Below are positions 12,623-24,959 of a stretch of 64,000 nt of DNA, piece by piece (within the stretch, counting starts at the first letter, position 1; each line of letters begins with the position of its first letter). The notes under the pieces are model-generated. The model was given only the letters and a program-made list of their open reading frames with translations. It ran no database searches and was not told the origin of the DNA. The stretch comes from Neodiprion pinetum (Eukaryota; Arthropoda; Insecta; Hymenoptera; Diprionidae): contig NC_060235.2 of assembly GCF_021155775.2 (NCBI RefSeq), positions 33,210,607 to 33,274,606 of the forward strand. Reading direction: 5' to 3'. A program made the position numbers and the translations under genes.

Positions 12623-13248
12623 CACGCTCTCATTCTCATCTGACCATCCGACGCGTGCAGATCGAAGTCGCAGGGTAACTGCGCAATTCCGCTTGCACTC
12701 ACAATCAGTGGCTTGGTTATGTTAATGCGACCCACATGCGACCGATCCGATTGCGACTCAGGGGCCATTCAAAACAAATTAAAATTATATTAAGCACGCT
12801 GTCATCTGATGATGCGAAGCGTGTAGACCGAAGTCGCGAGGTACCTGCGGGCAATTCCGGTTGCACTCTCAATCAGTGGCTTGGTTATGTCAATGCGACC
12901 GATGCGATTGCGACTCAGGGGCCATTCAAATTAAATTAAAATTATATTGAGCACGCTGTCATCTGATGATGCGAAGCGTGTAGACCGAAGTCGCGAGGTA
13001 CCTGCGGGCAATTCCGGTTGCACTCTCAATCAGTGGCTTGGTTATGTTAATCCGACCCACATGCGACCCATCCGATTGCGACTCAGGGACCATTAAAAAC
13101 AAATTAATATTATATTGAGTACGCTCTCATCTGATGATGCGAAGCGTGTAGACCGAAGTCGCGAGGTACCTGCGGGCAATTCCGGTTGCACTCTCAATCA
13201 GTGGCTTGGTTATGTCAATGCGACCGATGCGATTGCGACTCAGGGGCC
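12623..13248. repeat. Tandem repeat, four units of 157-172 bp
   Basis: Units begin at 12623, 12795, 12952 and 13120 with CACGCT/TACGCT, giving lengths of 172, 157, 168 and a truncated 129. Units 2 and 4 share a short version of the middle (GCGACCGATGCGATTGCGAC). Units 1 and 3 carry an extra roughly 11-18 bases (CCCACATGCGACC). The array therefore reads as long-short-long-short, a two-unit higher-order repeat. Unit 1 is the most diverged. Open frames crossing it merely repeat the same peptide and are not genes. Confidence 0.9.
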
Positions 13249-13249
13249 A

Positions 13250-15754
13250 CCTCCAGTTAGGCACAAAAAAAAAAATTTTTTTTTTACAACCATTTTGCGA
13301 CTCGGACCCTCAAGACGAAGTAGCTCCGTAATTCGACGAGAAAAAAAAAGTATCGTGAATTGAGCTCACGCGACTCGACCTAGGAAACTTTTTACGTTGA
13401 TATGAATTTAACAACATTTTATATTGGAATAAGCCTAATTTGATGAACCTTTTGGTCTGCAGTCAATGTCTCATTTTTCACATGTCGTTTTCGAGAAGTT
13501 TCGTATTATTGTGATAAAGTTATTTTCATTCGAAATAAATGTGAGCTTTGGCCATGTAATTTCCGGTATTCTACAATTTTGTTATCTACACGAAGTAAGA
13601 GTTTTTTAAACCCAGCTTCAGATTTCCACTGCCGATTTATCGTCTTAAGGTTGACGATCGACGTTTATTCAGCTGATCAGCTGAAATATAAGGAAAATAC
13701 GCCACATAGAAAGTGTAGAATAACCCAATGGAAATCGATGAAATTAATAAATTGAAGCTAGTTTATTATCCTTACGTTTTACTTTCCTAGTAAATTTGTA
13801 TGGATTGCAAGGTACTCGAGACTAGTTCGTCTTTTTAAAAGTTGGACTAGGCGGAAGTATCTTTTTCTTGGCTACATAAAAAAATCGAGAAACATCGAGA
13901 AACCTTTGGATCGGCTACTTTTGGCTACTTCCGCGACAGCTTTCGGCGACTTGAGGGATCGAGATAGCAACCCTGGCAAATGACTTTATACGCAAATACA
14001 GTAAAATCTGACATCGGGGATTATCCTATAATTAACTTTGGATTTTAATTTAACGGCTTTTGTAGGTTCGAGGTTTGTTTAGATCATTGCAACAACCCAT
14101 CACGCTCCATCACAAAATGTATACAGCTAAGGAATCGTATTTACGCGTTGGTAACCTCGGATCTATTAAAAACAAGTCGAATAAAAGAAGAGACAAAATT
14201 AATGATAATTCTACGCTTTTCAGTCAATTTCAGTGATTGGATAAGTTGATCGTATGCTGAAATATTACGAGATGAAATATTATGACATAATCCATATTAT
14301 ATTTACGTATTATAAATATGTTGCCTGTCTCATTACATATCTTTCTATATTTTTTTTTTAATCTAATATTTTATTTGGAATAAATTATTTATGATCATTA
14401 ATTCGTATACCTTTAATGACTTTATACAACCTACGAAACTCCAGGTCCACTAGCATTGACCTCATTCCGTTTCATTTAAAAAATCTATTATCTACCGTTG
14501 GTATCACGCTCTGATACAATTATGCAACGAACGGACAAATGTCCAATGCTGAAGTCAAAAACGGTTAACGCACGAAGATCCAGTATTAGAAACGAGAGTT
14601 TACCTGCCGTGCAAGTTAAGGCATGGTGATAAAAATCCATAGCCAGAATTGTTGAGGTGTAGTTACGTCAGAGGTTGGATTGTTTTCTTGAAGAGTTTGT
14701 TGAATTAGCGAATGATTTTTCCGATTCTTTTCACCTCGGTTACCGTGAGATTGCAAAGAATCCCATTATTTGAGACTTTTTTTTCTGTCGCTGGAACAAA
14801 GAATACAAAAAACATATAGCCACAGACTTTTAATATAATTGGGTGATGTGTCCGGCTAAGTAAGAGTTTACTCCCAAACGAAGGATGAAGTGTATGCGTA
14901 AGGACATTATGTGCTTGTTTGCCTTTTGCCATTGTGCGTCAGAGGTCTCAAGTTCTTGGGCTGCTCGGTCAAGATAGAATCAAAAGTCAAGCACTTCGGC
15001 ATATAATATTTATTTTACACTTTCAAAAGACAATATGTCTCACCGTCGTGCGCAATATCGTTAAAAGCTTTTAGGAAACTTCTTGAAGACGTATCGTATG
15101 ACTGACGCGGTCAAATTTTCAATGAATTTATACCTGTACAGTCGGAAACTTGAATAATAATATAGGCGTTCCGTATGTACCTTGCCCCATGTTTTCTGCT
15201 GTCTAATAATTGCGAGTTGCGATGTAAGAAAAAATCGCTGAAGATGATCCACATGGAATTTATCCCAATTTTAATGCAATTAGTCCAGTCAATGGGTCCT
15301 ATTCGCCCACCAGGATAATGATAAGTACGTCTAGATAGGGTAAGGTACTGCCTTTTTAAAGAAGAATAAAGATTCACTGGGCATCAAGTTTACGGACGAC
15401 TTACATACCTAAGGTTATTAACTGACACCCGAATACTTTAACCCAGCCTCTCAGCCCTTTGTTATAATGTGTGTAATCATATACCTTTGTGACGTCACCT
15501 AGGGGACACTGTCCCATGGTACTAAAATTCTATTCTATTCTCTCTCTCTCTCTCTCTTATTTATTCTCCTATTATTTCTTATTTTTATTAGCTACACATA
15601 TTCTGTTCAATGTGTTATTATATTTATTTTATTAATTAGTTCATTTTTTATTTTATTGTTATTTAAATAAGTGTCTATTTTGTTATAATTTATCAATTAC
15701 TATTGTTTATTTTTGTTCATTTTTTATTTTTCAAGTAGCAATCGTTAGTTTAAT
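13250..15754. other. Spacer, no gene recognised
   Basis: AT-rich sequence without recognisable exons. A (CT)n tract lies at about 15539-15558, and a palindromic GTGACGTCAC occurs near 15490. The short minus-strand frames at 14705-15377 show no known domain. Confidence 0.45.
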
Positions 15755-16310
15755 TTGTTAATGTGGGTTATACTTGTGTATGTATTCATTTTGCCCCACA
15801 GTGTTCTAGGGCATAATATACATGATCTTTCTCTCTTTCTCTGGTATAAACTCAAGTTTCATAAAAACTCTCTTTCAACTGTGCTTAGAAATGGGTCTAA
15901 CTGTAAGTTTGCTATGGCTGTAAACCTTTCTCACATTGACTATTGTTGCCTTTTTTATTATGACCTTAGTGACGAACTCAATGCCGTATTGCAGAGAATA
16001 GTCAATTGTTGCATACGCTTCATTTTCGACCTTTGGGACGACGAGCATGTTATTCCATACAGGCATCGTCTGGTATGTTTGTCTGTTAAAAATAGGGAGC
16101 TTTATTTTCTCGGCATTCAAGAATCAAGTTCATCGCATACTTCAACTACAATCAGCAATAGCCGTCTTATTTACGTGAGCTTTTCATTTTTCCAAATCCC
16201 TCTTGTCATTTTGCTACGCCGTCTGTAACTTTCAATATCCCTTTTCGACGCAGCACTCTATACAGAAACTCTTTTCACCTTTAATCTGTATATTTTCGAG
16301 CGAGAACATA
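15755..16310 (+). mobile_element. Decayed non-LTR (LINE) retrotransposon fragment
   Basis: The frame from 15755 contains, at about 15920-16115, the layout typical of the region after the reverse-transcriptase core in CR1/Jockey-like ORF2 proteins: HIDYCCLFYYDL, then LQRIVNCCIRFIF, then DEHVIPYRHRL and a leucine-rich R-ELYFLG end. After about 16190 the homology continues in another frame (NPSCHFATPSVTFNIPFRRS), which shows a frameshift and a later stop. The RT core with its catalytic Asp pair is absent. A dead 5'-truncated copy is the simplest reading. Confidence 0.6.
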
Positions 16311-16849
16311 TTCCCCGGTATTTCTATTATACACGTTTTATAGATGTAAAAGAATAAAAGATCCAGTGCTGTAGAGTGATAAGTTGTAATTATCTGATCT
16401 TGAAACAGCTTTATTTTTTAGAGTAACAGTATAATTAGCTTTGAACTAGAATACTATTTATGTAAATCGGAGGCTTGCGCTTCTGTTAGGCAAACTCTTA
16501 TATAGATCGTACCTGTTGCTTTTGCATATTACGTAGTATATGTGAAAGCCCGTACCAGTGTTGCGCTGGAAAAATAAGAATATAAGTACGTATATATATC
16601 TAATATACGTGACACTCTTCTATCGTCCTTATTGACTAATTTATGATGCAACGTAGCTGGCTATTTACCCGTTCGAGAAATTGTATTTTTCGTTATATCT
16701 TATTTATTCGAAATTTTAAAAACAGGGTGCTTGAGATCACTGATGATGCGTCTGAACTCAAAATATAACTATTTTAAATCACGAACTCAATAGTGAGAAC
16801 TAAGATGCAAGCAGTTGTTCTACATGAACAAAATTCGATATCGGGTGGT

Positions 16850-17160
16850 TTTCTAGGTAGCTAATTAATTACGAATCTGAATCCAAGATTAAGAAATTTA
16901 GAATGCTTGATTCTTTGGATGCATCATTTTCAATTTTTGAAGTTTTGAATTTTTGAATTTCGAATTTAGACACCTAAGCAGCGCGACAGTATGCCCACAA
17001 ACTCCCGAATATCGAAGTTTCATCAAAATCAAGTAGTTTCTTCCATTTTAGACTGTCATATCGGATCCAAAATTTCAAATTTCTGTATTTTAAGTTTATA
17101 TTGGTAATCAGTAACCTGAAAGACCCTTGATTTTCCAATTTCGAATCAATAAGAGGTAAT
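16850..17160. repeat. Diverged copy of the 120-124 bp repeat family
   Basis: Contains CATATCGGATCCAAAATTTC and TTGGTAATCAGTAACC. These match the phrases CATATCGGATTCGCCATTTT and CGTGATCAGCGATATC of the tandem repeat at 55.3-55.66 kb. It is a single degenerate copy with no coding potential. Confidence 0.45.
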
Positions 17161-18160
17161 GACACATGTTAATATACCTAGTACAGCTTTGTTGTATCGT
17201 ATGCCCATAAAATAAGACGAGTTACCAATTGTCGAGCGAGTCCTTTCAAGAGATCCTCTCTGTGTAATACTGCACACAGGTATGTAGATCTATAAACGAT
17301 AAATCACAGCCTAAATCGTCAGCAATATATTTCGTTGGTCCCTATTTCGTATGGGGGTCAAGTTCAGAATTTCTACGCATAATTGCAGGTTTTGAGAACG
17401 CATTCCCTATACCTTTTCGATATGCCGTTACTGTTAATCTTTTTTTTTTTTTTGACTATAGCTGAAACCTCGCACTGTAGTGAAATAAATTAAACTGACA
17501 TCTCAAAATTCACTACGGTACCCTCCAAGAATATTTTCACACATACAAATCAAGAACAAGAAGTGTGTTTTTATAATCCACCATTCATATTAAATCATAG
17601 CCGTATTATAAGTAGACCTTATTGACTGCCACGCTTTATCATTATAAAGAAGTCAGTAAGAGGTTGGCAATTATATCATTGGATTGCAATTGGAATCTTT
17701 CATTTTGTGTGAGATTTTGTGCAGTTGGGATTTCACCTCCATTCCAAATGCGTATTATTAGGGCGGTTGAATGAAAGTGACAAAGTAAGTACTTATTATC
17801 TATGGCCAATCGTGGGAACACGCAGAGTTGAGCAAGTCACGCACAGTACATATTGTCACCATTCTATTCAGACACAGGTAAGGGGCACAATACCTAAGGC
17901 TGCTCTACACAAAAAGGCTGAAGGTCCGTCCTGCAAGATGGTTCAATAAAACAGAACGTTTTCTGGTGACAGAAAATCAAATCAACTATGGTTAAGAGAA
18001 ACATTTTTACTTTCAAAACCTAAATCACAAGCGATTTTACTCTCCATGCTCAACAGAGACAAATCATTTAGATTTTCCTGTGGTACTAGGGAAAAAATTA
18101 GCGATTTACGATATTGTGTATACGTGTGTAGAAAGTTCTCGAACTCTACGTAGGGAATTC

Positions 18161-18249
18161 TTTGGAACCGGATTACAGCGAGACACTTGATATTTATGCG
18201 ATCTCTTTCGAACCGGGTTGAAGCGAGACATTAATATTCAGGCGATCCG
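18161..18249. repeat. 45-bp direct duplication
   Basis: Two adjacent units share TTTnGAACCGGnTTnnAGCG, GAGACA, and then an AT-rich part ending in GCGATC. They are about 80 percent alike by eye. Confidence 0.65.
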
Positions 18250-19038
18250 TTATTCGTAACGATTTAGAGTTCACATATCCGTATTTTCGAAAAACTAGGT
18301 ACTATTTTGAAAATCGATGGGCCGAACACTTCGAGGACCTAAGGCTATTATCGAGGGCGTTTTTAGCCTTGCGGTTAATCTGGGCTTGATCGTATTTGCA
18401 AACATCCACATTGGTTCGCGGATCTTTCCTGTACATCCTTCTTATACATTGGTTGAAGTTCAGCGCATCTACGACTATCAATCTGTTAGTTTAAGTTTCT
18501 GCAGAATCTCAATAGACAAAACTGAAAAAAATACGACTCGTGATGTAAGATTAAGCTATTGTTCGTATTTGAAAACATCGTCGTGTAAACGACTTATTGT
18601 AGCATTCAGCTTAGAAGAAAACTGCGATAGTTTTTTTTCTATTTGAAACTCAAAACCATAAAAGTGCCTTATTAGTCGTCAAAAATTTAACGACTCAAGA
18701 AATTAGTCTGGAAATGTAGCATTGAGTGGGGGATTGATGGTGACAGGGCTCTCGATGAAAGGTGTACACACATGTGTGACTTGAGGCACAATACAGTAAC
18801 TGAATGAATACTTAAAACACTAGAGAAGCATAAATATCATCTAATCTTGGGACGCCGGTTGACTGTATATTTCAGAACTGCTCAAGGCGCAGGTCATATG
18901 ACAGCTTGGAGGACCAGTGAAATAAGTTTGGCGGAAAATAGTCTGGGAAGTGGAATTTTTTTCGTCATCCTCCAAGCCTTGTAGTGTTTACACTGTACTT
19001 CCCACTTTGCGAACCGACGCTATCGGCAATCAAACAGT

Positions 19039-19081
19039 TATAAAGTTTGTGCCCCCCTACTTTTGTGCTTAAAAAATCAGT
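19039..19081 (+). promoter_or_regulatory. Candidate FAR-A promoter
   Basis: TATAAAG at 19039-19045 lies upstream of TCAGT (19077-19081), an arthropod initiator. The spacing of about 40 bases is longer than ideal. The segment is about 110-150 bases upstream of the FAR-A ATG and is preserved almost unchanged in the truncated duplicate (27.10-27.15 kb). There the initiator has become TCATA. Confidence 0.4.
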
Positions 19082-19189
19082 GGTCTCGTGCCCTGCACCA
19101 GCCGGAGCTACGATACTCCTTTTACAACAGCCGTGCTGACAAAAACGGAAGTGCTTTTTCACTTCACGCGTCATCCTCAGTCCGCGGAG

Positions 19190-22100
19190 ATGGAACCGTC
19201 CTCCGAAATAGCGGAATGGTACCGTGGAAGATCGATCTTTATTACCGGAGCAACGGGATTCGTTGGAAAAGTGTTGGTTGAGAAGCTTTTACGTTCCTGC
19301 CCCGACATCGGAACGATCTTTTTGTTGATCCGTGACAAGAAGGACACGTCCTCTCGAGACCGTGTCGAGCAGTTACTGTCGACGCGTTTGTTCGACGAGA
19401 TTCGAACCGCTCAAGCAAGTCCGAGAGACAGACTCGTCGCTATTCCAGGGGATGTTGGCGTTCCAGGCCTGGGAATAACCGACGAAGACAGGCGGCTTCT
19501 GCAGGAAACAGTTTCGGTGGTTTTTCACGTCGCAGCGACGGTGAGATTCACGGAGCCTCTGCGAAAAGCGGTGGCCATTAACATCGATGGCACCAAGGCG
19601 GTACTCCAGCTCTCTCAGGGGATGAAAAACCTCCACGCCATTGTCCACGTATCCACGGCTTACGCGAACTGCGGCAACCCCGTCATCCATGAACGCATCT
19701 ATCCGCCACCGATGGACTTGTATAAGGTGCGGCACTGCGTGGCTGGCCTCGATGACGAGCTTTTGGACCTAATCACACCCAGGTGAATGTAGTTGCGTTT
19801 TCTGTATGGTTCTTGGTGCTTGGTTCCAAGTATAATATCCGCATCGAATACAAACGTGGAAAAAATGTGCACACGATTCACGTGGTGAAATGGCTTAAAG
19901 TGCACGTCTGCTTATTTACGGTTGAGGCATAAATCCATGTAGATCAACAACGCTTCCGAGACATACGCTGAGCGTCGCGTACGCAAAGTTGGCCCACCCA
20001 CCGCGGATTTTCAAATTTTTTTACGGCTTGGTGTGGGGGCGTTTCGTAGTCCAACTTTAAGGTTTGATGGCAAATAATTTTCTCAAAATTTTTCTTATGG
20101 AGTTATCCCCCTTTCCCCCCTCCCTCGTGTTAGAACGAATCATCTGAAATCCCGAAAAAAATTTTTCATATTAGAATTTCAAATCTGGGACGTTGACGAA
20201 TCGACGACAAAGCTTGGGGAGAAATCCGTAATAAGTCGTAATGGCGGGTACCTGAATGCCGAGTTAGCGAAAGATGCGAGGCGTGATTTTGCGAATGGTC
20301 TTTCTTAGGGACATTTCTTTTTTCGAAAATCCTTATGGAATATTTTATTTCAATTTTTTTTACGAAATTACGAGTCTCCGCCGTGAATGAACTTTTTCCG
20401 AGCCACCTCCAAAAAATGCAAAAAGCTTGAAAATCCGAGGTGGGAGGGACAACTCTACAATAGGTTGACGCGTATTTTACTTTGGTTTGATGTTTCATTC
20501 GAAGGTTGATTGGTAAGCTCCCCAACACTTACACATTCACCAAAGCTATAGCGGAACACTTAGTCGCAGAGCATTCGACTCGATTGCCAATTGTTGTGGT
20601 GCGGCCTTCCATCGTCTTAGCCTCGTGGAAGGAACCGGTTCCAGGATGGACTGACAGTTACAATGGCCCAAATTTCGCGGTGATTGGTACTGCCAAGGGA
20701 TTGGTGAACAGTATTTACGGGAAGAAGGAGCTTGTGGCTGATCTGATACCCGTCGACGTGTGCGTCAATCTTCTCGTAGCTGCCGCATGGGAAATCGGTA
20801 TGTTCTTCCTAGCAGTCGATTTTTTTTGCCTGTAGCTGTGGGTTTCCATGGGTAAAACTTCACCGTTGCTAGCTTTCGATCTCTCACATTCTATATTATC
20901 TAAGGACATATACAGTGACGTGGATTTTTCCCGCTCCTCGGTCACTCGGAGAAAATGACCGAGAACTTACCGCGTGCACAATAATTTGGCGTCGACGATG
21001 TACCCTGGATCTAAAACAATATCGCGAAGTTTTGTTGGGCGCCTGGCGTGATCAACACGCCTCGAAATCATTAATGCGCTATACCTCGGGCATATGCTCG
21101 ATAGCTCACTACCGCGGAGAGGGGAAGCGTAATTTTTGGAGAGAAAGAGAGACACTCGAATTACACATGCTACTTAACAAAAGAAGTAAAATAAAATCTT
21201 ATATTTCACAATAGCGGTGATACAAAAACAAAAAAAAATAATCCAAAAGTCGCTTATCGCGATTCTAAAAGTAAACAGAAAATTACACGTAACCTACTCT
21301 ATTTCTTACTCTACTGAGCTCGCGGCTCCCTAACTAAAATGCCACTCAACCATCACAAAATCGCCTTACGCTATTCTCAATTTGCAAATTCGCCGTTTCT
21401 TCTCCACAGCAATAATTGCTTAAGACCAAAACTAAAACTACTTTCTCGACGGTGCGTCGTCGGGCTACCGAACAGACGGCGTCCTCAACCTTACCCGAGA
21501 TCTCACCCGACTCGGAGCTTCGACGCTACCGCGAGCTGCCCTACATCTAAACGTGACAACATAACTTAACCTCAAGCTTATTTCAACTAAACAAATCCGC
21601 AACGCCACTATATTTCAGACGCAACCAAAATTCAATACTCGAACTTCTCGTCTCAACCGCTACTCAACGCAACGGCAATTTCGACTATTCATCACCTCAA
21701 CTCGACTAAACACTATCTTAAATAAACGGCAACTTAACTAAGCGCAAGCACCACTAAACGTAACCTAAACTATATCGAAAACGTTATTCGCTAATCCAAG
21801 CACTCCAATTCGGCACTTCCCGACCTACTCGAGTGGTGACACTGAAAAACCCGATAACGCAGCTATACTTAATTTCAAAAACGAGAGAGACTCAACTAAA
21901 ACCCGTGACTCTACTCAACTTTCTCAAGAACTCAAAATTTACTCTACTCTAACACGCGTACTCAGGCTACGGTCATCAAGCAAAAGAATCGGCAAAAGAA
22001 TTTCGAGTACTTTTCTACAACGCAAATCCAAAACGGCTATCCGTTACTCGGCAAGCCTTTTCGTAATTATGCTCGAAATTCAATCGCGGGGATTGAAGCA

Positions 22101-23686
22101 ATGCTTACCTTCTACATCCTTATAACCCCCTTTCCATTCCCCTCGCGATTTTTGGGCGACTCCATTACTTCGCTAAACTCCCCAAAACGCGACTAATTAT
22201 CACGACCGCCAGAACTAGAGTGGTTTCAAAAACCTATGACCTGCCGCGACACGGATCTCGATACGCCATCCCATACGTGACGCACGTGACCCACAAGAAT
22301 ACGCAATAATCGATCGGTCATCGATTTCGTCGATTGCGCAACTCGACGCGCACCTTTAATAGCATCGCTGCGCAGAACTTGACGCTAGATCGCAATCTCG
22401 TCCTCCGCGCAACTCCATGACGACTTGGTGGTGAGCGTGGTGCTCCCTCGTCGCTAGTCGGTCCGTCGCAAGTTCGCTAGTCAATTGTTGGCGGGGTGTA
22501 GGGGGAGAGGCTGCGGCGCGCCGGCCGCCAGCGGGAATCGCGTCCACCTTGGATTCCCGCGATGCGGGGATCAGCGTCGGCTCACCCTCCGCAGCCTCGA
22601 CATCCGTCCTTCGCAATTGTCGCTAGTCCGCCTCGCCGCAATTTCCTCGAATTCGGTGCCGACTTCTGCCTGATGCCGGTGTAATTCGAAAAATAAAAAA
22701 AACCTGAAACATCTTACGCTATTCGCTAAGGTGTCCCCTCTCGTAGTTTCGGATGCGTGACTCCAGTCCTGGCGCTCTTTTGCAAAGACTTCGCGACTCA
22801 ATTGCGAAAATTCCTAAATTTTGGTTCCGCCCAGGGTTCAAGGATCCTTTTTTAACGGGCATCAAAAATGCCACGTTACAATACATAATACAGTAGATGG
22901 TAATAGTAAAGGTTGGATGCTGAAAGATAACTTTGCTTCTTCCCCTGGGTCCGATCGTCTTAATTTGAGCGATGGCTTGGTGCGTACGCGTGATCACTTT
23001 TTATGTTTTATCAGGGAGCAGAGAAAATACGAGACTCGTGCCGGATCTACGCGTATACAATTGTGTCTCCAGACCATTCAGTCCCATTACGTGGGGCTTG
23101 TTTACAGAGGAAGTCAATGATTGTGAGACGAAATATGCCCCAAGTGACGTCTTCATGATTCCAAATTTCACGATGACTGATTGCAGAATGACGCACATAG
23201 TGAGCGACGTCTTGAGGCAGATACCCGCTAGTTTGGCAGATTACCTCACCTGGATGTCGGGTGGAAAACCGAGGTGAGTGACATATATTGAAATACTGGG
23301 GAAATTATGACGGGGATAATTGAAAATTGAAATCGATTGTTTGCAGACTTCGCGCGTACCAAAAAAAGATTCATGATGTGAGCGAATCATTCGAATTCTT
23401 CACAACACACGAATGGGAATTTGAGTCAACAAATATCAAGCTATTGAGGGATCGGATGTCGCACGTCGATCGGGAAACCTTCAATATTGACATATCGAAG
23501 ATAGAATGGAGGAAGTATATCTACAATTACTTTATGGGCATTCGGCGATATGTCTGGTGCGAGAAAGATAGTATTCTCGAACACGGCAGAAAGATGATTG
23601 CCAGGAAAGTGCTGATAGCGAAGATCATCCTCTCGAGCATCCTCGTCGGCATCCTATTCGGTGTCATTAGGTTTTATGAATTTTAG
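19190..23686 (+). CDS. Fatty acyl-CoA reductase (FAR-A)
   Basis: Exons 19190-19782, 20505-20797, 23015-23273 and 23347-23686 join in frame to 494 residues. Insect FARs of this type run about 490-540. The enzyme reduces long-chain acyl-CoA to primary alcohol using NADPH, on ER or peroxisomal membranes. Visible features are the Rossmann motif TGATGFVG (residues 19-26), the catalytic YTFTK (207-211) in NTYTFTKAIAE, VVRPSIV, and PVDVCVN. The C-terminal FAR domain includes FEFFTTHEWEF. A hydrophobic tail (KIILSSILVGILFGVIRFY) should anchor the protein. The first in-frame ATG is 19190; the frame upstream starts only at GTG. Intron phases are 2, 1, 2, as in FAR-B. Intron 1 (722 bp) holds an inverted-repeat element. 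Intron 2 (2217 bp) holds a large repeat insertion, against 201 and 172 bp in FAR-B. No disabling change was seen. A distant AATAAATAAA at 24006 may end the transcript. The alcohol product cannot be told from sequence. Confidence 0.92.
19988..20453. mobile_element. Inverted-repeat (MITE-like) element in FAR-A intron 1
   Basis: The left end begins GTTGGCCCACCCACCGCGGA. The right end, reverse-complemented, begins GTTGTCCCTCCCACCTCGGA, and both continue TTTTCAA. About 33 of the first 38 positions agree. The interior (about 390 bp) has no open frame of a transposase. No clear target-site duplication was found, so the exact ends and superfamily are open. Confidence 0.7.
20914..22800. mobile_element. 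Large non-coding repeat insertion in FAR-A intron 2
   Basis: This stretch accounts for the size of intron 2. It has a different texture, with many CAACT/CTCGACT phrases and a GC-rich part at 22.33-22.65 kb. Segment 21975-22372 recurs at 28105-28530. TTGGGCGCCTGGCG at about 21045, read on minus, resembles the GGCGCCCAAC core of some retroelement primer-binding sites. An LTR remnant on minus is therefore possible. There is no gag or pol frame. Boundaries are approximate. Confidence 0.45.
21975..22372. repeat. Dispersed repeat, copy 1 (partner at 28.1-28.5 kb)
   Basis: Shares long runs with 28105-28530, for example GGCTATCCGTTACTCGGCAA, GCCAGAAC-AGAGTG-TTTCAA and GATTGCGCAACTCGACG. The two copies differ by indels and are in the same orientation, so this is dispersed repeat rather than recent local duplication. 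A much weaker resemblance (GTCGCGAGACCAGAGTGATT) occurs at about 57490. Confidence 0.75.
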
Positions 23687-24539
23687 TTCCAAGATATTCC
23701 GTGAATCGTTTGCAATTTTTTGAAAATATATTCAACCTCATGGTCAGATTAGTCAAGTCCCGTATGCTCGTTGATACAAATCTATTCATTGTCAATTACA
23801 AGTATGTATGAATATTGAAAAATTGTATTTTCATTTCGAAACATCTGAAAACCGGGACGATAAAAAAAAAAAAAAATGCTTGAAAAAATTGAGAAAAATC
23901 TGAAATGTTTGGAATCAAAAATACAGTTTCTGACAACGCTTTGAGATTCAAGAAGAAGATCCTTTTCAAAATCATTTTAAATATTCGTACATAATTGAGC
24001 GGTTGAATAAATAAAAAATGGGTGCGTGTACTTATGTACGCGCGTGAGAAGTTATACTTCTTTGACATCTTTGAAAAACAATGAAACAAATAACGGATGT
24101 CTCACATTATATTCAAATAATCTATTAAATTTTTGTCACGAACTTTTTATTAAATGTTCTATTAAATTTATTTCTTCATTTTGTAAATATTAAAAAACCA
24201 ATAATAAATATTCAACATTGATAATTTAATAATAATGTTTAGTATTAATTATATTAAATAATGATATTTTAATTTATATCAATAAATAATACATACGGAT
24301 AACTAACCTCAATTATATTGGAGCACTTGAAAAAGTATTTCAGCACAATTTTTTCACTAATATTCACAAATAGTAAATAATATTAATCCAAATATTCAAT
24401 TTAAATCACTACTGAATATATTTTATTGCCACATATATAATTCGCACTTGTATGAAAATAAAACACGTGTTGTGATTGTAAAAACTAAAACCATGTAGAT
24501 AAATATTCAGCTTTTTTTCGAGACTTAATGAATTCGGTT
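23687..24539. other. FAR-A 3' flank, AT-rich
   Basis: Contains AATAAATAAA at 24006-24015, a possible poly(A) signal. GAAGTTATACTTCTTT at about 24047 is the inverse of AAAGAAGTATAACTTC in the adjacent 140-bp repeat. It may mark an inverted end of the element carrying that array. No gene was recognised. Confidence 0.45.
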
Positions 24540-24959
24540 GAGTGGGCAACTTCATCCTGTTAATTTTGTGTTACAGTTTTGTGTTACAGTGATGCGCGCG
24601 CATCCTGAAATTTCACTCTCATCAGTTTTTCATAACGCGCCTAAAGAAGTATAACTTCAAAAATCTTAAAAAAATCAGTGAGTGGGCAACTTCATCCTGT
24701 TAATTTTGTGTTACAGTTTTGTGTTACAGTGATGCGCGCGCATCCTGAAATTTCACTCTCATCAGTTTTTCATAACGCGCCTAAAGAAGTATAACTTCAA
24801 AAATCTTAAAAAAATCAGTGAGTGGGCAACTTCATCCTGTTAATTTTGTGTTACAGTTTTGTGTTACAGTGATGCGCGCGCATCCTGAAATTTCACTCTC
24901 ATCAGTTTTTCATAACGCGCCTAAAGAAGTATAACTTAAAAAATCTTTAAAAAATCAGG
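24540..24959. repeat. Three tandem 140-bp units
   Basis: Units start at 24540, 24680 and 24820 with GAGTGGGCAACTTCATCCTG. Units 1 and 2 appear identical, and unit 3 differs only near its end. Each unit contains an internal doubled TTTTGTGTTACAG, a GATGCGCGCGCATC palindrome, and AAAGAAGTATAACTTC. Near-identity implies very recent amplification or gene conversion. Confidence 0.95.

Larger units (their letters stand above)
16311..18989. other. Spacer with repeat remnants
   Basis: No gene recognised. It contains a diverged copy of the CCATATCGGATC-type repeat at about 16850-17160 and a 45-bp direct duplication at 18161-18249 (both listed). The 109-residue frame at 18317-18646 has no convincing domain. 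Confidence 0.4.

Noticed and set aside
12736..13363. Two frames with the same STLSSDDAKRVDRSREV peptide
   Set aside because: The peptide is simply the tandem-repeat unit translated twice.
18317..18646. 109-codon frame with GPKAIIEGVFSLAVN
   Set aside because: Briefly looked like a FAR exon relic, but the order of FAR motifs does not follow.
18965..19174. Antisense frame conserved between FAR-A and its pseudogene (also 27045-27239)
   Set aside because: Conservation reflects the recent DNA duplication; it is a shadow of the 5' flank and exon 1.
22356..22673. Frames in the GC-rich part of FAR-A intron 2
   Set aside because: Inside repeat insertion, open on both strands, no domain.
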